The translations under genes were made by a program, and so were the position numbers. This document shows, piece by piece, positions 6,157 through 8,438 of a stretch of DNA of 8,438 nucleotides. The stretch is from NCBI GenBank assembly GCA_947585885.1, contig CANPXI010000041.1, positions 1 to 8,438 on the forward strand, in the 5' to 3' direction. Origin of the DNA: an uncultured Bacilli bacterium (GTDB taxonomy: Bacteria > Bacillota_I > Bacilli_A > RF39 > UBA660). Position 1 is the stretch's first letter. Every line of letters starts with the position of its first letter. Below the pieces are notes generated by a model. The model searched no databases and was not told the origin of the DNA. It saw nothing but the letters and a program-made list of their open reading frames with translations.

Positions 6157-6171
6157 CATAGATAATCTATG
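6157..6171. promoter_or_regulatory. perfect palindrome at the ZIP transporter start
   Basis: CATAGAT (6157-6163), one central A, then ATCTATG (6165-6171): seven-base arms with no mismatch. It overlaps the likely -10 (TAGATT on the minus strand) and reaches the first base of the GGG ribosome-binding site, so a bound dimer would block transcription. It does not match the Zur or MntR boxes I know. Confidence 0.5.
6164..6169 (-). promoter_or_regulatory. possible -10 box of the ZIP gene
   Basis: The minus strand reads TAGATT here, six bases before GGGTAG. No acceptable -35 is present, as expected for an activated or weak promoter, so this is tentative. Confidence 0.3.
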
Positions 6172-6202
6172 AATAAAAACCTAAGTGGTATATGCTATTT
6201 AC

Positions 6203-6931
6203 CTATATTTCTTTTTTATCATCCATTCTTTTACTAGACTTTAAAAACTTAATAACTAAAGAAGTAATCTCTTCTTTTCTCTTACTTCTAATCAAATCAT
6301 GATTAACATCTTTCACATAAACAAGTGATTTCTTCTTAGACTTAATACTATCATAAACATAAAGCGCACTACTAAAAGGAACAACATTATCTTTAGTTCC
6401 CTCTATAATTAAAGTAGGAGTTTTAATAAACTTAGGAGTATCATATAAATCTCTAACAATTTCTACAAATTGAATTAAAGCATTTCTAGGTAACTTTAAA
6501 AATCTACCTAAAAGTTCATCTTTATACTCTTTCATAACTTCAGTACCAACTCTTAAACTATCTATAATATTATTAACATTATTAAGTTTACCATTAAAAT
6601 TTAAATAATGAAAAGCAGGCGCAAGTAAAACTAACTTCTTAACTTCTTTATACTTACTAGCAACATAACTAGCTAAAACTCCACCCATACTATGCCCTAT
6701 AACATAAATATCTTTATATCCATAATTAATAAGCATCTCCATGTGTTCATCCACACTTTTTACCCAATCTTTTCTATCAACTGTACCAATACCAACATCA
6801 TGTCCAGGCAAAGTAAAAGTATAAGTATCAAACTTTCTATTTACTTCTAACATATTAGTTAAATACTCTAAATCATAAGGTCCACCACCAAACCCATGAA
6901 TAATTAAAACTGCTTTTCTAAATAAAATCAT
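6203..6931 (-). CDS. alpha/beta hydrolase, carboxylesterase/lipase-like
   Basis: This is a serine hydrolase of the alpha/beta fold, 242 residues, cytoplasmic since no signal peptide is seen. The oxyanion-hole segment is IIHGFGG (10-16). The nucleophile elbow is G79-H-S81-M-G83. The acid is D181 in EGTKDNVVP, and the histidine is H211 in VNHDL, so the triad Ser81-Asp181-His211 is complete. A cap region lies at about 110-165. The arrangement resembles small monoacylglycerol lipases/carboxylesterases of the Est30 type, which cleave medium-chain esters; the true substrate is unknown. AGAGG (6940-6944) eight bases before the ATG, plus a well-spaced promoter, fix the start. It heads the minus-strand series of five genes and is divergent from the YtxH gene across the hairpin-repeat region. 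Confidence 0.9.
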   Translation of the reverse strand: MILFRKAVLIIHGFGGGPYDLEYLTNMLEVNRKFDTYTFTLPGHDVGIGTVDRKDWVKSVDEHMEMLINYGYKDIYVIGHSMGGVLASYVASKYKEVKKLVLLAPAFHYLNFNGKLNNVNNIIDSLRVGTEVMKEYKDELLGRFLKLPRNALIQFVEIVRDLYDTPKFIKTPTLIIEGTKDNVVPFSSALYVYDSIKSKKKSLVYVKDVNHDLIRSKRKEEITSLVIKFLKSSKRMDDKKEI

Positions 6932-6950
6932 AACTATTACCTCTAATAAA

Positions 6951-6979
6951 ATTTTAATCTATAAAACATTAAAAGTAAA
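6951..6979 (-). promoter_or_regulatory. hydrolase promoter
   Basis: On the minus strand TTTACT (6974-6979), a 17-base spacer and TAAAAT (6951-6956) are followed after six bases by AGAGG. The -35 lies only five bases from the first hairpin of the tandem repeat. Confidence 0.55.
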
Positions 6980-6984
6980 CTATA

Positions 6985-7064
6985 AAAGTTATTTCTCATT
7001 TGCGAAATAACTTTCAATTTTTACATACTTATTTCTCTTTTAAGAAATAACTTTATTATGTAAA
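6985..7064. repeat. tandem hairpin repeats in a divergent promoter region
   Basis: Unit 1 has a perfect 11-bp stem, AAAGTTATTTC (6985-6995) with GAAATAACTTT (7004-7014). Unit 2 has TTATTTCT (7029-7036) with AGAAATAA (7043-7050). The 26-base cores starting at 6989 and 7029 differ at only three positions, giving a 40-base period. The second hairpin is also enclosed by TTTACATA (7020-7027) and TATGTAAA (7057-7064), a second perfect inverted repeat. The loops vary while the stems are kept. No gene reads into this region from either side, so a terminator role is not the obvious explanation; paired operators or a mobile palindromic repeat fit better. Confidence 0.7.
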
Positions 7065-7098
7065 CAATCAATTTTTAAACATTAAAAATAACAATAAG

Positions 7099-7107
7099 TG
7101 ATATAAT
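7099..7107 (+). promoter_or_regulatory. extended -10 promoter of the YtxH gene
   Basis: TGATATAAT is a TGn-extended consensus -10; no clear -35 is seen. The hexamer ends six to seven bases before AAGGAG. Confidence 0.5.
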
Positions 7108-7126
7108 ATTAATAAAGGAGAACCAT

Positions 7127-7531
7127 ATGAAAAAAGAAAAATTAAAAATATTCACTGCATTAACAACTGGAGCATTAATAGGAGGTGCCCTAGGTATACT
7201 ATTCGCACCTAGAAAAGGAAGCGAAACTAGAGAAATGATAAAAGATAGTTTCACAAAACTAAAAAACAAAGTATCTAAAATTGATAAAAAAAGCATAAAA
7301 AAATACATAGACGATAAACTAGATGAGATAGACATAGAAATAGCAAAATTAGATGCTGAAGTAAGTTATAAACAAGCAAGAAGACAAGCAAAAAAAGTAA
7401 TCAAAAAAATAAACAACTTAATAAAATACACATCAAAAAAAGGAATGGATGACTTCACAGACTTAGTAGAAGAACTAAAAGAAAAAGCGAGTGACATCTC
7501 TGAAGAAATACTAACTAATTTAGATGACTAA
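7127..7531 (+). CDS. YtxH domain-containing protein
   Basis: The 134-residue protein has the YtxH layout: a short basic N-terminus, a glycine-rich membrane segment (about 10-27, TALTTGALIGGALGILFA), the hallmark APRKGSETRE just after it (27-36), and then a long, very charged helical region rich in Lys and Glu (about 38-130). Such proteins are probably anchored in the cytoplasmic membrane with the helix inside the cell. In Bacillus relatives they belong to the general stress response, but the molecular role is unknown. AAGGAG, seven bases before the ATG, and an extended -10 fix the start. It is divergent from the hydrolase, sharing the tandem-hairpin region as possible control DNA, and is followed at once by a bidirectional terminator. 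Confidence 0.88.
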   Translation: MKKEKLKIFTALTTGALIGGALGILFAPRKGSETREMIKDSFTKLKNKVSKIDKKSIKKYIDDKLDEIDIEIAKLDAEVSYKQARRQAKKVIKKINNLIKYTSKKGMDDFTDLVEELKEKASDISEEILTNLDD

Positions 7532-7532
7532 A

Positions 7533-7558
7533 AAAAACTTCACAAAAATGAAGTTTTT
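7533..7558. terminator. bidirectional terminator between YtxH and the surface-protein gene
   Basis: AAAAACTTCA (7533-7542) and TGAAGTTTTT (7549-7558) form a perfect 10-bp stem with a six-base loop and A/T runs on both sides. It begins one base after the YtxH stop and lies seven bases past the convergent gene's stop. Confidence 0.85.
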
Positions 7559-7565
7559 AATTTAC

Positions 7566-8438
7566 CTAATTTTCTGATGCTTCACATGTTTCATCTATTT
7601 CTACTACTTCATAAGGATCAATAATAGGATTTTCTGGATCACTTGTAGTATCAACAACACCACTACCAGTCAATTTAACACAAGACTTAAGAGAAATTAC
7701 TGGACGTACAACGATGGTTGAAGGATAGACGTTGCTATAATTCAAATTTCCTGCGTAACTAGAGTTTCCGTTCACGTAGAAAATGTACGCGTAACTGCCG
7801 TTGAAACTATATGGGCTCATTGTCCACCAATATTTACCATCTACGGAACTACTACTTGAATTATTATAAGCATAATATGATTTTGAACTAACATTATATA
7901 AGCCTCCTGCATATACTATTTCATCTGCGGTCATTAAGGCTACTGGATATTGTAATTGTCCATTTCCTCCTCCTTCTTTACTTACACTAAATTTATCTGC
8001 ATCATCTGCGTCACCATATAAACTTGGATTATCTCCTGCTGTTGTACCATTTGTTGTTTTTACACCACATTTAAATGATGGATGGAATTTATTAAATAAT
8101 CTATTATATGCTGCATAATTCATAGTTCCTGTTGTTTGATATCCATCCCCACTTCTATCATTACAATATATTGCTGTTTTACTAATATATTTATCATAAT
8201 TTTCCTTTAAATTAGCGGTATACCACCCATCTATTTTTTCTTTTATTGTTGAATCCTGATCGTTTTTTCTATTATTTTCTAAACTACCGTCATCACCAAA
8301 CATATAGCCTACATATGTTGTATTATTAGAATCTGTATTATATGCACTTTCACTTATATATGCATTTGTTATATCATGTCCTGTTCCGTGGTACAAAAGT
8401 CTTAAACTTCCATCTTCATTTGTTCTGATTATTCTCCA
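7566..8438 (-). CDS. large extracellular-type protein with lectin-like/DUF6273-like C-terminal domain, 5' end missing
   Basis: The frame is open to the window edge. Beyond a TTG at 8396 it continues with WRIIRTNEDGSLRLLYHGTG, so 291 codons are visible and the N-terminus, including any signal peptide or pilin-like leader, is missing. The pattern WRIIR...LLYHGTG, YVGYMFG, IDGWYTANL, IYCNDRS, YPVALMTADEIVYAGG, YWWTMSP and VVRPVISLKS resembles a family of secreted or surface proteins I know from uncultured gut Firmicutes (DUF6273-like, with similarity to C-type-lectin-fold or formylglycine-enzyme-like domains). Its function is not known; ligand binding or surface display is likely. The many Asn, Ser, Tyr and Gly residues and an acidic tail with no LPxTG agree with an exported protein. 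Between the W-W-T-M-S-P and V-R-P-V motifs the codon use changes abruptly to C-ending codons (7710-7817). The usual G-V-R-P is V-V-R-P here. Confidence 0.72.
   Translation of the reverse strand, partial: WRIIRTNEDGSLRLLYHGTGHDITNAYISESAYNTDSNNTTYVGYMFGDDGSLENNRKNDQDSTIKEKIDGWYTANLKENYDKYISKTAIYCNDRSGDGYQTTGTMNYAAYNRLFNKFHPSFKCGVKTTNGTTAGDNPSLYGDADDADKFSVSKEGGGNGQLQYPVALMTADEIVYAGGLYNVSSKSYYAYNNSSSSSVDGKYWWTMSPYSFNGSYAYIFYVNGNSSYAGNLNYSNVYPSTIVVRPVISLKSCVKLTGSGVVDTTSDPENPIIDPYEVVEIDETCEASEN
7710..7817 (-). other. candidate hypervariable segment (DGR-type variable region?)
   Basis: In these codons, which lie between W-W-T-M-S-P and R-P-V-I-S-L, about 16 of 28 pyrimidine-ending codons end in C (AAC, TAC, TTC, AGC, GGC, GTC, ATC, ACC). 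In the first ~110 visible codons of the same gene about 7 of 60 do, and just past the segment essentially all end in T. The residues are mostly N, Y, S, F, G, V and I, as expected from adenine-directed changes in AAC codons. The location near the C-terminus of a lectin-like fold is where retroelement-diversified proteins vary. No template repeat or reverse transcriptase is present here. Confidence 0.4.

Noticed and set aside
6172..6202. Terminator after the hydrolase gene.
   Set aside because: Only a four-base stem (GGTA/TACC) can be drawn and no T run follows on the minus strand, so the hydrolase may read through into the ZIP gene.
6985..7014. First tandem hairpin read as an intrinsic terminator.
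   Set aside because: The stem is strong, but both flanking genes are transcribed away from it, and only a short broken T run follows. A terminator role would need an unseen transcript.
7075..7335. A minus-strand open frame of 86 codons opposite the YtxH gene.
   Set aside because: It is antisense to a well-supported gene, has no ribosome-binding site, and its Phe/Ser/Ile-rich product is what the reverse of a Lys/Glu-rich gene gives.
1..8438. DGR template repeat, reverse transcriptase, CRISPR array, insertion sequence, tRNA or rRNA.
   Set aside because: No second copy of the candidate variable segment, no YxDD-type protein, no regularly spaced repeats, no transposase and no tRNA-like fold were seen on either strand.
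1..8438. Mycoplasma-type genetic code (TGA as Trp).
   Set aside because: All genes read full length under the standard code and every Trp checked is TGG, so there is no positive evidence for reassignment.

Overview
The window is very AT-rich, with GGAGG-type Shine-Dalgarno sites, sigma-A-like promoters and stem/T-tract terminators. This points to a low-GC Gram-positive bacterium. Rubrerythrin argues for an anaerobe. The gene content (ZIP transporter, YtxH protein, and a surface protein carrying the W-W-T-M-S-P ... V-R-P-V-I-S-L signature) reminds me of uncultured gut Bacilli/Mollicutes-like lineages, but that placement is from memory, not a search. Every Trp codon I checked is TGG, all eleven visible stops are TAA or TAG, and no gene is broken, so translation table 11 fits.

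Layout. Bases 1-281 hold the 3' end of a dinD-like gene on the + strand. Bases 331-436 look like a self-contained small RNA gene with its own promoter, hairpins and terminator. Rubrerythrin (486-1025, -) is divergent from a small unrecognised gene (1118-1489, +). Next comes a small XRE-type regulator (1617-1859, +), whose leader carries a perfect palindrome. From 6931 down to 1897 five minus-strand genes follow one another: an alpha/beta hydrolase, a ZIP metal transporter, a short-chain dehydrogenase, a CAT/E2-like acyltransferase-fold protein, and an AMP-forming acyl-CoA ligase. The last two overlap by 38 bases. The hydrolase, dehydrogenase, acyltransferase-like protein and ligase look like lipid or acyl chemistry; only the acyltransferase-ligase pair is clearly one transcription unit, because promoters can be placed before the other genes. 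A 195-base divergent gap (6932-7126) holds two near-identical tandem hairpins. It is followed by a YtxH-type membrane-anchored stress protein (7127-7531, +). The window ends inside a large minus-strand extracellular-type protein (7566 to beyond 8438).

The most interesting points are these. (1) A sharply bounded stretch at about 7710-7817 of the last gene switches to C-ending codons (AAC, TAC, AGC, TTC, GGC), in the position where diversity-generating retroelements mutagenise C-type-lectin-fold proteins; no reverse transcriptase or template repeat lies in the window. (2) A tandem hairpin repeat lies between divergent promoters. (3) There is a candidate ~70-nt small RNA. (4) -10 boxes repeatedly sit only 6-7 nt before the Shine-Dalgarno, implying extremely short leaders. 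(5) The E2-like protein has Glu where the catalytic His of the E2/CAT fold is expected.
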